Origin: Bacteroidota bacterium
GTDB taxonomy: Bacteria; Bacteroidota; Ignavibacteria; UBA10030; BY39
DNA: 40,281 nucleotides
Assembly: GCA_030017895.1 (NCBI GenBank)
Contig: JASEGV010000022.1
Coordinates: forward strand, 1 to 40,281
Direction: 5' to 3'
Shown: one piece after another, positions 9,174 to 17,527 of the stretch
Position numbering within the stretch: the first letter of the stretch is position 1
Layout: the number at the start of each line of letters is the position of its first letter
Position numbers and translations under genes: made by a program
The notes under the pieces: generated by a model
Seen by the model: only the letters and a program-made list of their open reading frames with translations
Told to the model about the DNA's origin: nothing
Databases searched by the model: none

Positions 9174-9421
9174 ACATTGAGTTCACAAAAGAAGCCGTCA
9201 AAGGACTTGATGCTCTTGAGCGTTCACAACCGAAATATTTTAACCGTATAGTATCAAAGATTCAATCACTAGTGGATGACCCGCATTCAGGTAAGCGACT
9301 TGTTGGACCGTTAAAAGGAAAATCGTCCATGAGGGTTGGAGATTATCGTATAATTTATGAGATCGTAAAGACCACGATTTATATTTTGACGATAAATCAT
9401 AGGAGAGAGGTATATAAGTGA
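9170..9421 (+). CDS. RelE/ParE-superfamily toxin
   Basis: An 83-residue toxin starting at TTG (9170), whose last two bases are also the start of the antitoxin TGA. The sequence follows the RelE/ParE fold: an N-terminal strand (NIEFTKEAVKGL), two helices, then LKGKSSMRVGDYRIIYEI and the C-terminal ILTINHRREVYK. The basic residues in MRVGDYR and HRREVYK sit where RelE-type ribosome-dependent mRNA interferases keep their catalytic residues, which favours RelE over gyrase-targeting ParE (inference). The module is complete and the reading frame intact, so it should be functional. Confidence 0.88.
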   Translation: MNIEFTKEAVKGLDALERSQPKYFNRIVSKIQSLVDDPHSGKRLVGPLKGKSSMRVGDYRIIYEIVKTTIYILTINHRREVYK

Positions 9422-9445
9422 GAGAAATGAGAAGAAAAAACTTTA

Positions 9446-9588
9446 GGAAACTTCTAAAAACTCAAAAATTCATCTAACCGTAATGAACGTAAATTTACCG
9501 CAAAGTATTTATTTTATTGCACTTTGCGCACTTTGCGAAAAAACATTGCGTGCTTTGCGTTTTCAAAAAGTAGTTTTTAGAAGTGTTC
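9446..9588. repeat. Nested inverted-repeat (MITE- or REP-like) element
   Basis: Outer arms ACTTCTAAAAACT (9450-9462) and AGTTTTTAGAAGT (9572-9584) are perfect complements, with a few further imperfect pairs outward. Inside, CGCAAAGT (9499-9506) pairs with ACTTTGCG (9521-9528), and the ACTTTGCG word is repeated again at 9530-9537, with related TTTGCG words to 9559. No coding capacity. CTTTGCG-rich intergenic repeats of this kind are common in related environmental genomes (recollection, not checked). Confidence 0.65.
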
Positions 9589-9612
9589 TTTAATATTATT
9601 TTCTCAAACTTG

Positions 9613-9639
9613 GAGAAGAATTTGGAGAGTATAAGCTGA
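9613..9639. repeat. 27-bp direct repeat, copy 2 (orphan valS 3' end)
   Basis: Exact copy of the final 27 bases of valS (8775-8801). A few bases further upstream are also similar, while the sequences diverge immediately after the TGA. There is no synthetase reading frame here, so it is a non-coding remnant. Confidence 0.9.
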
Positions 9640-9647
9640 AGTTTATA

Positions 9648-9667
9648 GAACACGGATGAACACGGAT
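9648..9667. repeat. Tandem GAACACGGAT decamers
   Basis: Two perfect decamers at 9648-9657 and 9658-9667, followed by degenerate ACGGAT/ACTGAT words to about 9687. It looks like a short intergenic repeat with no coding sense. Confidence 0.7.
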
Positions 9668-9746
9668 ACGACGGATAAACACTGATAATAGTCCGTTGTG
9701 TTTTTCAATAGAATATTTGTAAATTTGAATTAAATAAAGGTGACAA

Positions 9747-10664
9747 ATGGCAAGAACAATAAAACAGCGAATTAACTTAACACATAACACAGTTCCTGAT
9801 ATAAAGATTAAAAAGAAAGTTAAATACAAACTACCTGAAAATATCTTCGATATTTTGAACGAACCTGCCACCACTTATAGAAAAGAATTTTTCAGGCATA
9901 AGAATATTATTTTGTTTCAAGGCGATGTTTTGAATGATAATTTATTTGATAAAGAATTTATTGATTTGATTGTCACTTCGCCACCTTATAATGTCGATAT
10001 AAAATACAATTCACACAAAGACGATTTAACTTACGAAGATTATTTGGAGTTTTCTAAACAGTGGATTTCTAACTGCTACAAATGGAGTAAACCACAAGCG
10101 AGATTTTTGTTAAATTGTCCGTTAGATAAAAATAAGGGTGGACAGCAAAGTGTTGGTGCAGACCTTACTGTCATTGCAAAAAATATTGGATGGAAATATC
10201 ACTCAACAATAATTTGGAATGAAGGAAATATTTCGAGACGAACTGCTTGGGGTTCTTGGCTTTCAGCGTCCGCACCTTATGTAATTGCACCAGTAGAATT
10301 AATTATTATTTTTTATAAAGACAGTTGGAAAAAAACTTCTGGCTCAAAGATATCCGATATTTCAAAAAAAGATTTTATGGACTGGACTAATGGTATTTGG
10401 ACTTTTAATGGAGAAAGTGGAAAAAGAATTGGACACCCTGCTCCATTCCCAAGAGAATTACCTCATCGTTGTATTAAATTGTTTAGTTTTGTAAAAGATG
10501 TTGTGTTTGACCCCTTTACTGGCAGTGGAACAACTTTGATTGAAGCTGAAACTAATAATAGAATTGGAATTGGATTAGAAATAGATAATAATTATTGTGA
10601 ATTAGCAAAAAATAGAATCGAAAATGAAGTTAATTCTTTAACTATAAAAGGAAAAACTAAATGA
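9747..10664 (+). CDS. Type II DNA methyltransferase, beta class (N4-cytosine or N6-adenine)
   Basis: A 305-residue S-adenosylmethionine-dependent DNA methyltransferase. Catalytic motif IV is TSPPY (77-81) and the cofactor motif I is DPFTGSGTT (255-263). Motif IV precedes motif I, which defines the beta class. SPPY is most often seen in N4-cytosine enzymes, but N6-adenine members share it, so the methylated base is not settled. The target-recognition region should lie at about 120-230. A strong ribosome binding site, AAAGGTGA, precedes the ATG. The stop overlaps the next start (ATGA), pairing it with a likely restriction enzyme. The gene is visibly more AT-rich than valS or dnaE, which fits acquisition by transfer. 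Confidence 0.9.
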   Translation: MARTIKQRINLTHNTVPDIKIKKKVKYKLPENIFDILNEPATTYRKEFFRHKNIILFQGDVLNDNLFDKEFIDLIVTSPPYNVDIKYNSHKDDLTYEDYLEFSKQWISNCYKWSKPQARFLLNCPLDKNKGGQQSVGADLTVIAKNIGWKYHSTIIWNEGNISRRTAWGSWLSASAPYVIAPVELIIIFYKDSWKKTSGSKISDISKKDFMDWTNGIWTFNGESGKRIGHPAPFPRELPHRCIKLFSFVKDVVFDPFTGSGTTLIEAETNNRIGIGLEIDNNYCELAKNRIENEVNSLTIKGKTK

Positions 10665-11383
10665 TTAAATCGTCTATGTTAGATGATAGTTCAGCTCAAA
10701 GTTTGCGCTCTACAGAAGGACAGAGATTAGAGAATATTGTAGAATACATCTTAAATGGTTTGTTAAACAAGCACGATATTTATCTTACGCACGGCACGAC
10801 TGACGGTTTAAAAAAATTGATTGATGATTCTAATGTTGTTAAGCAAATCATAGATTACAATAAACTGCCGGTGAAAAGACCTTGCGACCAAAAACAACTA
10901 GAAGATTATCCAGATACGGACTTATTTGTTCTAGTTAAACAAAATAACGAATGGAAAGTTTTAGGAATTATTAACTGCAAGCTCTCTTTTCATTCAAGAC
11001 ATACAATGGTTACATTTTGGGGATTAGCAATTAGAATAGGTTCAAACATTAAATATGTATGCGTTACAGAAGATAAAGACCAATATCATCCGATAAGACC
11101 ACGAAGCGAATTAGGTAAATCTTGCAAGAATTCTACATCAGCAAGACGACTCTTAGAAAGTTTTGTCGATAGGATTTACGTCATTAAACCGTATGAAGAT
11201 AAAAGTAAAGAATTATATTCAGACATTGAAAAATTTAAATCCCAAATTAGTAGACAAATTTGCTTTGACACTCCAAATTACAAATATCACACTGAATACT
11301 GTGCCAGTGTGCGTCCCTTTGATGATTTAGTACTTGACCTTTTGAGATGGAAAGAAGATAGAGAATTAAACCTTGTAAAATAA
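10661..11383 (+). CDS. Probable type II restriction endonuclease (PD-(D/E)XK type)
   Basis: A 240-residue protein whose start overlaps the methyltransferase stop by 4 bases, the classic layout of a restriction-modification pair. A PD...K nuclease core is visible: PDTD at 84-87 on one strand, then WKVLGIINCKLSFHSR with Lys107 on the next. The following R-rich segment (SFHSRHTMVTFW) and the N-terminal helix with RSTEGQRLENIVEYI could supply the displaced acidic residue, as in the CCGG-recognising group (Cfr10I/BsaWI-like enzymes). The nuclease call rests on this motif plus context. The recognition site and the exact family are inference. No frameshift or truncation is evident. Confidence 0.72.
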   Translation: MIKSSMLDDSSAQSLRSTEGQRLENIVEYILNGLLNKHDIYLTHGTTDGLKKLIDDSNVVKQIIDYNKLPVKRPCDQKQLEDYPDTDLFVLVKQNNEWKVLGIINCKLSFHSRHTMVTFWGLAIRIGSNIKYVCVTEDKDQYHPIRPRSELGKSCKNSTSARRLLESFVDRIYVIKPYEDKSKELYSDIEKFKSQISRQICFDTPNYKYHTEYCASVRPFDDLVLDLLRWKEDRELNLVK

Positions 11384-11429
11384 AATTTTGATATTTCCAA
11401 TAAAAATATTTTAAAGAAAAAAAATTAAA

Positions 11430-11663
11430 ATGATAGACCGAGAAGTTGTTAAAGAATTTTTGGAGAAAAAAGCTAGTGATTGGGCGATAGAAATTCCAAA
11501 TGACATTAATTTTGATGAACTTGTAGAAACATTTTGCTTGTACACTGAAGATGATTATTATGAGTGGTTAAAAGATAATGCAAAATCATTTTTTACTGTA
11601 GGGCAGGATGGAATTGATTGGGATACAGTAAAAAAAAGAATCAAAAGATATTTAGAAAAATAA
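11430..11663 (+). CDS. Small acidic protein of unknown function
   Basis: 77 residues, rich in Asp/Glu, Tyr and Trp, mostly helical by eye, with WAIEIPNDINFDELVETFC early and a basic C-terminus (VKKRIKRYLEK). I recognise no family. It begins 46 nt after the restriction gene on the same strand, after an A-rich leader with no clear Shine-Dalgarno, and shares that module's AT-rich composition. It could be an accessory of the restriction-modification cassette or a cargo gene. Its frame stays open for 42 more codons after the TAA at 11661, so it may be a truncated form of a longer protein. Confidence 0.5.
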   Translation: MIDREVVKEFLEKKASDWAIEIPNDINFDELVETFCLYTEDDYYEWLKDNAKSFFTVGQDGIDWDTVKKRIKRYLEK

Positions 11664-11792
11664 ATCGTTATTTGGGATTTATTGGAACGCTACACTAAAG
11701 AGAAAATAAAAAGATTCATCAAAGATAATGAGGCCCAACCTCGAACAAAAGGTGGTTTCTCTTATCGCCTCGTCCCGTTTACAAAAGATTAA
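11664..11792 (+). pseudogene. Possible in-frame continuation of the preceding small ORF
   Basis: Directly after the TAA at 11661-11663 the same frame reads 42 sense codons to a TAA at 11790-11792. The conceptual peptide (...LLERYTKEKIKRFIKDN, later GGFSYRLVPFTKD) is charged and protein-like. It may be a relic separated by one nonsense mutation, or a separate small ORF from a TTG at 11682. No ribosome binding site is evident for the latter. Confidence 0.3.
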
Positions 11793-11796
11793 GTTA

Positions 11797-11973
11797 TCAA
11801 CTTGCTAGTTTTTTAACTCGACCTCGAATCGATGGGCTCAAAATAATCCTTTGTAACTTCTCATCTTCGTAAACATTAAATTTAGATCCTGCCTTTATCC
11901 CAAGCTTCTTTCTAATCGAAACAGGTATTGTTATCCTTCCGCCTGTTGTCGCTTTTATTATTGAATTTTTCAT
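11797..11973 (-). CDS. AbrB/MazE/SpoVT-type DNA-binding protein
   Basis: A swapped-hairpin AbrB domain: SIIKATTGGRITIPVSIRKK followed by LGIKAGSKFNVYEDEKLQRIIL. These proteins dimerise and bind DNA, either as transition-state regulators or as the antitoxin half of MazEF/VapBC pairs. The frame is open back to an ATG at 11994, but I choose the internal ATG at 11973 (58 residues) because AGAGGT lies at the right distance before it. No toxin-like ORF follows on the minus strand, so it is either a free regulator or an orphan antitoxin. It marks the right border of the accessory island. Confidence 0.8.
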   Translation of the reverse strand: MKNSIIKATTGGRITIPVSIRKKLGIKAGSKFNVYEDEKLQRIILSPSIRGRVKKLAS

Positions 11974-12174
11974 TACGTTACCTCTTTTTTTCATAAATCT
12001 TTCAATTCAAAATACAAAACTACCGGAAATATATCAAGAAAATTTTACAAACTCTATCTTTTGGAATCCACACATATTTTTCGTATCTTTTAACAGAAAA
12101 ATCGAACATTAATCGAAATAACCATCGGAAACGCCTCAGGCCCTTTGTTCAGTTCGAGTCGTTTTTGTTTGTCG

Positions 12175-12495
12175 CTATAAATGCGTAGCGATTTTTTCTA
12201 CTAACTTTCCTTTCTGAACTGCACCCACCAATTGCTCGGCAACTTGTCCTCCTTTTATTATCAACAACGTGGGGATACTACGTATTCCGTATTGCATTGC
12301 TGTTTTAGGGTTTGAATCAACATCTAACTTGCATACTTTCAGCTTGCCGTCGTATTCTTTTGCAATCTCTTCGATAGTCGGTGCAATCATTTTGCACGGA
12401 CCACACCAAGCTGCCCAAAAATCTATCAATACAGGTTTATCTGAATTTAAAACTTCGGTTTGAAAATTTGAATCTGTAACTTCAATTGGTTTCAT
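12175..12495 (-). CDS. trxA: Thioredoxin
   Basis: A 106-residue classical thioredoxin that reduces protein disulfides in the cytosol using electrons from thioredoxin reductase. The active site WCGPCK has Cys31 and Cys34, the cis-proline is Pro75 (SIPT), and the buried Asp is Asp25 (LIDFWA). The fold is complete with no extensions. A good ribosome binding site (AAGAAGGAA) precedes the ATG. It lies 29 nt downstream of dnaE on the same strand and may be read from the same transcript. Confidence 0.96.
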   Translation of the reverse strand: MKPIEVTDSNFQTEVLNSDKPVLIDFWAAWCGPCKMIAPTIEEIAKEYDGKLKVCKLDVDSNPKTAMQYGIRSIPTLLIIKGGQVAEQLVGAVQKGKLVEKIATHL

Positions 12496-12524
12496 ATATA
12501 TTCCTTCTTTATTTTATTATTAAT

Positions 12525-15500
12525 CTATTGTAAACTTACACTTTCGTTACCAAGTAATTTTTTTAGTTTCTCAATTAATTGGTCGGATGGATTCACTCGA
12601 TATTTACCATCCAACTGAAACAGTTGTGTCTTATTTTCTTCGATGCCAATTACCTCAACAACCGGCAAGCATCTGCCTTTATTATTTTCTAAAATTTTTT
12701 TTAATTTACCGATTGTATCAACATCAGCTGCACTGCCGTCAATTTTGATAATTACTTTTTTAGCAAAACGGTCGCGAATTTGTTCAATCGGAATAAACTC
12801 GTCTGCAATGATTTTTAATTTTTCGCCCGCGGTATCCGATTTCCCGATAATCATGAGCATTGCATCTTGAGTAAGTACGTTGGAATATTTTTCATAAGTT
12901 CGTGCAAACACCACGACTTCACCTTTACCGGAAAAATCTTCTAAAGCAACAAAAGCCATCGTTTTCCCGTTTCGGTCGATTTTCTTTTTAATTTCTGTAA
13001 CGATACCGCACGCTTTTACAAGTGTTCCGTTTTTAATTCCCTCTTGCGAATTGAACCTCACGGTTGAAAACGCTTTGATATCCAACTCATATTTTTTCAG
13101 CGGATGTCCCGATATATAAAATCCTAAAACCTTTTTCTCGTTCGCCAGCAAGTCGTGCTGAGACCAAGGTTCAGTCGCTACCAATGGGGGATATTCTGAA
13201 GTTTCTTCTTTAACTTTCCCACCGCCAAACAAATTCGATTGACCGAGTGAATCCTCAGCGTTTTTTTTCTGTCCGAACTGAATAGCCCGTTCGATACTTG
13301 CAATAATTTCGGCTCGATGCCCGCCAACCGAATCTAACGCACCACCCATAGTTAAACCTTCGAGGGTTTTCTTGTTGAGCGATTTTAAATCAACACGGGC
13401 ACACAACTCGAACAAGCTAGAAAATTTCTTATCCTTCCGCGCTTTAATAATATTTTCTACAGCCGCAACTCCTACATTCTTTATCGCACTCAGACCGAAC
13501 CTGATTCCTTTTTTCGTGATCGAAAAATCGACTTCACTCTCGTTTACATCGGGGGGCAATACTTTCAGACCGAGCCGGTTCGCCTCATCGATTAGTTCCA
13601 CGAGATAATCTGTATTACCGATTTCAGCCGACATCGCCGAAGTCATAAATTCTGCCGGATAGTAAACTTTGAGATACGCGGTTTGATGAGCCAAAACCGC
13701 ATAAACAACGCTGTGCGACTTGTTGAAGCCGTACTTAGCAAACTTCTGAATCATATCGAATATTTCTTCAGCTAACTTTTTTTGGATACCACGCGATACG
13801 GCTCCACTTACAAACTCATCTTTCTGTTGCGCCATTAGGGCTTCATCTTTTTTTCCCATTGCGCGACGCATAATATCCGCCTTGGCAAGGGAGAATCCGG
13901 CAATCTCGCTCGTAATTCGCATAACTTGCTCCTGATAAACTATAACCCCGAAAGTTTCTTTCAACACAGGTTCTAATTTAGGATGCAAGTATTGAATCTT
14001 TTTAGTTCCTTTTTTACAACTGATAAATTCGTCAATCATTTCCATCGGACCCGGACGGTAGAGAGCATTCATCGCAACAAGTTCGTTGATTGTTGTGGGT
14101 TTGAGTTTAATGAGCGATTCCCGCATCCCCGAAGATTCAAATTGAAATATACCTGTCGTGTTACCTTTCTGAAATATCTCATAAACTTTTTGATCGTCTT
14201 CAGGAATTTTGTTGATGTTGATATCAACACCGTGATTTATTTTGATCAACTTTAATGCGTTTTCAATAACCTTCAGCGTCCGCAAACCTAAAAAATCCAT
14301 TTTTAACAACCCGACAGTTTCCAAATCGTTCATATAAAATTGAGTCATCGGTTTGGTTTGCGGTGTAGCATAAAGCGGAACGTAGTCGGTAATATCACCG
14401 GGTGCAATCACAACTCCCGATGCGTGCATTGAAGCGTTGCGGTTCATTCCTTCTAAAACGCGTGATATTTCTATCAGTTCTTTTATCTTTGGATCTTTAC
14501 TATCCCTCACCGATTTCAGTTCAGGAACTGTATTCAATGCTTTTTCTAACTCAAAAACTTTTCCCTGTTCAGAAGGAATTAATTTAGTTATCGAATCAAT
14601 TACGCTCAATTCAACTCCTAATACTCTGCCAACGTCTTTGAGAACTGCGCGCGATGAGAGAGTTCCGAATGTGATAATTTGAGCTACCGAGTTTTCGCCG
14701 TATTTATCACGAACGTATTGAATAACCAAATCGCGCTTGTCGTCATTAAAATCGATGTCAATATCAGGCATACTTACGCGGTCGGGATTTAAAAACCGCT
14801 CGAAGAGTAGATCGTATTTAAACGGATCGACATCAATAATGCCTAAAACATACGACACTACACTTCCCGCAGCGCTGCCTCTTCCCGGACCGACTGAAAT
14901 CCCCATCTCCTTTGCTGCATTAATAAAATCACGCACAACCAAAAAGTAATTCGAATACTTCATCTTTTTGATAACAGACAACTCGTGCTTTATGCGTGCT
15001 TCAATTTCGGGAGTTACAACAGGATAACAATCGTTTATTTTTTGCTGGACAATCTTTTCAAGATATTCATCATAATTATCCACGCCGGCTTCTTTAGGAA
15101 TCGGAAATTTTGGTAAATAGGGTTCGGCTGCACGAATATCGAAGTTTTCTATCTTTTCGTTTATTTCCAAAGTAGAATTGATTGCTTCAGGATAATCTTT
15201 GAAAAGTTCACACATTTCTTTCGCCGACTTAAAATAAAGTTGGTCGGTATTGTATTTTAATTTTGTGTAATCGCTACTGCTTCCCGATGATGCTTCGGGT
15301 ATCAGCAGAAGAACGTTGTGAGCGATCGCATGTTCAGGTTTAATGTAGTGGATATCGTTCGTTGCAACCAATTTTATGTTCAGCTCTTTTGCTAACTGCG
15401 GCATTTTTTGGAGAATCGGTTTCTCCTTTTCTAAACCGTGATCCTGAATTTCAAGATAAAAATCATCCCGAAAAATTTCTTTGTATATTAAGGCTGATTT

Positions 15501-15995
15501 TTTTGCCTCTTCATATTTTCCTTCAAGAATATCATCAGCCACAACACCGGCAGGGCAGGCAGAAAGAGCGATTAGCCCGCGCGAGTATTTTCTTAATAGG
15601 TCAAGGTCGATTCGTGGTTTGTAATAGAATCCCTCCAGGTGCCCATAGGAGGTGAGTTTCATCAGGTTGCGGTAACCTTCAATATTTTTTGCAAGAAGAA
15701 CAAGATGTTGATATATACCGCGCCCCTTACCCTGGTCTTTCTTTTTTTTATCGATTTCCTTTTCGAAGCGAGTCCCCTTTGGAACGATGTAGAACTCGCA
15801 ACCGAGTATCGGTTTGATTTCAGCCGTTCGTGCTTTAAGAAAAAACTCGACCGCCCCGAACATAACGCCGTGATCGGTTAGTGCAACCGCCGGCATTTTA
15901 TTTTTAACCGTCGCCTTGATAAGCGAATCGATTGTTGCTGCGCCATCCAGCAAACTGTAATGTGAATGATTATGAAGATGTATAAATTGACTCAT
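12525..15995 (-). CDS. dnaE: DNA polymerase III alpha subunit
   Basis: The replicative polymerase catalytic subunit, 1156 residues, normal for the DnaE1 type. The N-terminal PHP domain begins HLHNHSHYSLLDGA (7-20) with most metal-binding His/Asp residues kept. The palm carries GPGRGSAAGS (369-378) and the catalytic aspartates in PDIDIDF (410-416). The helix-hairpin-helix (about 800-870), OB-fold (about 980-1070) and C-terminal tau-binding region follow. The start is well supported by the PHP motif at residue 7 and a GGAAGG sequence upstream. It is separated from the aldehyde dehydrogenase upstream by 105 bp, which should hold its promoter, and trxA follows closely. Confidence 0.97.
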   Translation of the reverse strand: MSQFIHLHNHSHYSLLDGAATIDSLIKATVKNKMPAVALTDHGVMFGAVEFFLKARTAEIKPILGCEFYIVPKGTRFEKEIDKKKKDQGKGRGIYQHLVLLAKNIEGYRNLMKLTSYGHLEGFYYKPRIDLDLLRKYSRGLIALSACPAGVVADDILEGKYEEAKKSALIYKEIFRDDFYLEIQDHGLEKEKPILQKMPQLAKELNIKLVATNDIHYIKPEHAIAHNVLLLIPEASSGSSSDYTKLKYNTDQLYFKSAKEMCELFKDYPEAINSTLEINEKIENFDIRAAEPYLPKFPIPKEAGVDNYDEYLEKIVQQKINDCYPVVTPEIEARIKHELSVIKKMKYSNYFLVVRDFINAAKEMGISVGPGRGSAAGSVVSYVLGIIDVDPFKYDLLFERFLNPDRVSMPDIDIDFNDDKRDLVIQYVRDKYGENSVAQIITFGTLSSRAVLKDVGRVLGVELSVIDSITKLIPSEQGKVFELEKALNTVPELKSVRDSKDPKIKELIEISRVLEGMNRNASMHASGVVIAPGDITDYVPLYATPQTKPMTQFYMNDLETVGLLKMDFLGLRTLKVIENALKLIKINHGVDININKIPEDDQKVYEIFQKGNTTGIFQFESSGMRESLIKLKPTTINELVAMNALYRPGPMEMIDEFISCKKGTKKIQYLHPKLEPVLKETFGVIVYQEQVMRITSEIAGFSLAKADIMRRAMGKKDEALMAQQKDEFVSGAVSRGIQKKLAEEIFDMIQKFAKYGFNKSHSVVYAVLAHQTAYLKVYYPAEFMTSAMSAEIGNTDYLVELIDEANRLGLKVLPPDVNESEVDFSITKKGIRFGLSAIKNVGVAAVENIIKARKDKKFSSLFELCARVDLKSLNKKTLEGLTMGGALDSVGGHRAEIIASIERAIQFGQKKNAEDSLGQSNLFGGGKVKEETSEYPPLVATEPWSQHDLLANEKKVLGFYISGHPLKKYELDIKAFSTVRFNSQEGIKNGTLVKACGIVTEIKKKIDRNGKTMAFVALEDFSGKGEVVVFARTYEKYSNVLTQDAMLMIIGKSDTAGEKLKIIADEFIPIEQIRDRFAKKVIIKIDGSAADVDTIGKLKKILENNKGRCLPVVEVIGIEENKTQLFQLDGKYRVNPSDQLIEKLKKLLGNESVSLQ

Positions 15996-16100
15996 GTATT
16001 TTCGAAATTAACCTTCCAAAAAAATAGAAATTGATGGTTCAAAATTATCAAATTGCAAATTAAAAGCAATAAGAAATTACAATATTTTGGATTTTGTTTT

Positions 16101-17525
16101 TTAAGTGAGATTCAGGACTAAAAGCTTAGATTCAGTCATCTCTTCGATGGCATATTTCAGCCCTTCCCTGCCGATACCTGAACCTTTTACGCCGCCGTAG
16201 GGCATGTGGTCTATGCGATATGTCGGGAAGTCGTTTACTACAACCGCTCCAACTTCTAAATTTTCAAAAGCAAACATAATATTTTTAAAATCGTTTGAAA
16301 AAACACCGGCTTGCAAACCGTATTTTGAGTTGTTGATTTCAAAAACGGCGTCTTCAAATAATTTGAACGTATGAAGTGTTACAACCGGTCCGAATATTTC
16401 TTCACAAACTACTTTCATATCCGGTTTCACACCAACGATAACCGTCGGTTCGATAACTAATCCGTTCCGATTACCACCTGTTAGTATTTTTGCACCCGAT
16501 GCGACGGCTTCGTTAATCCAATCTTCAACTCTATTCGCAGCCGAATTATCAATCAAAGGTCCGGCAACAGTTTCAGGTTTTGTAGGATCTCCAAACCATG
16601 TTTCTTTTGTAGATAATAAAAATTTTTCTATAAACTCGTCTGCAATTTCTTCATTCACATAAATCCGCTGAACCTTTATACAACTTTGTCCTGCTTGTCC
16701 GAATGCACCTAAAGCAATCCGTTTAACGATTGATTGTATATTAGCCGATTTATCTACGATCACGCCGGCATTGCCGCCAAGTTCAAGAACAACTTTTTTC
16801 TTACCTGCGATAGATTTTAAAAACCAACCGACTTTGGCGCTGCCTGTAAAAGTAATTAACTTAAAGCGTTCGTCTCTAACCATTTTCTCGGCTAATTCAT
16901 TTGAACAAGGAAGGACGTTCAGCATTCCTGCAGGTGCGCCGGCTTCAAGCACAATTTCAGCGAGAATTATTGCGAGTAACGGTGCTTGGGGCGCCGGTTT
17001 TAAAACTATCGAGTTTCCGGCAGCAATTGCAGGAGCAACTTTGTGTGCAACTAAATTTAACGAAAAGTTGAATGGTGTTATCGCAAGTATCGGTCCGATC
17101 GGAAACCGCCGCACAATTCCAAATCGTTTTTCAGAATGAGCTGCAAGGTCGAGCGGAATTGATTCACCTGAAATTCTTTTTGCTTCTTCAGAGGCATACT
17201 TGAATGTAAAAACTGCGCGGTCAAGTTCAGCCAGCGAATATGTAATAGGTTTGCCGCTTTCAGCCGTCATCAAATTGGCTAATTCCGTTTTGCGGTTACT
17301 TAAAATCCTGGAAACGTTTTCTAAAATTTCAGCACGACGATATGCAGGCAATACTTTTGTAACTCGAAAAACCTGCTGAACAACCTGAATAGCTTCTTCA
17401 ACATCCACTTCTTCGGCATAATGAACTTTGGCAACAAGTTCGTTTGTGTACGGATTGATAATATCCTTTACAATTTTTGAAGTTCTTCTATCTGAACCAA
17501 TTATGAATGGATATTCTGCTGCCAT
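16101..17525 (-). CDS. NAD(P)-dependent aldehyde dehydrogenase
   Basis: A 474-residue member of the aldehyde dehydrogenase superfamily that oxidises an aldehyde to the acid. The cofactor-binding segment FTGSAKVGW (226-234), general base Glu248 (LELGG), catalytic Cys282 (GQAGQSC), oxyanion Asn152 (PFNF) and the EEIFGPVV motif near residue 380 are all present, so it should be active. The sequence around the active site resembles semialdehyde, lactaldehyde and non-phosphorylating glyceraldehyde-3-phosphate dehydrogenases. The substrate cannot be fixed. The start lies 2 nt after the proS stop, so it is probably co-transcribed with proS, an unusual pairing with no obvious metabolic link. Confidence 0.92.
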   Translation of the reverse strand: MAAEYPFIIGSDRRTSKIVKDIINPYTNELVAKVHYAEEVDVEEAIQVVQQVFRVTKVLPAYRRAEILENVSRILSNRKTELANLMTAESGKPITYSLAELDRAVFTFKYASEEAKRISGESIPLDLAAHSEKRFGIVRRFPIGPILAITPFNFSLNLVAHKVAPAIAAGNSIVLKPAPQAPLLAIILAEIVLEAGAPAGMLNVLPCSNELAEKMVRDERFKLITFTGSAKVGWFLKSIAGKKKVVLELGGNAGVIVDKSANIQSIVKRIALGAFGQAGQSCIKVQRIYVNEEIADEFIEKFLLSTKETWFGDPTKPETVAGPLIDNSAANRVEDWINEAVASGAKILTGGNRNGLVIEPTVIVGVKPDMKVVCEEIFGPVVTLHTFKLFEDAVFEINNSKYGLQAGVFSNDFKNIMFAFENLEVGAVVVNDFPTYRIDHMPYGGVKGSGIGREGLKYAIEEMTESKLLVLNLT

Positions 17526-17527
17526 AT

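Larger units (their letters stand above)
9422..9746. other. Intergenic region with palindromic element, valS-end copy and short tandem repeats
   Basis: 325 bp without a convincing gene. From left to right it holds a nested inverted-repeat element (about 9446-9588), the second copy of the valS 3' end (9613-9639), two tandem GAACACGGAT units with degenerate followers (9648-9690), and an AT-rich stretch ending in AAAGGTGA, the ribosome binding site of the methyltransferase. It looks like a scar of several insertion or recombination events. Confidence 0.7.

Noticed and set aside
9499-9559. CRISPR-like array from repeated ACTTTGCG words
   Set aside because: Units are 8-9 bp, adjacent or irregularly spaced with no unique spacers, and no cas gene is present.
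8775-9639. Complete integrative element between the valS-end repeats
   Set aside because: No integrase, recombinase or transposase lies between the repeats, so only the duplication itself is claimed.
11974-11994. Seven-residue longer start for the AbrB-type protein
   Set aside because: The upstream bases of the shorter start include AGAGGT at ideal spacing, and the extension is not part of the AbrB fold.
12060-12174. Intrinsic terminator after trxA
   Set aside because: Only a very short GCCT/AGGC pairing is visible and it lacks a T run.
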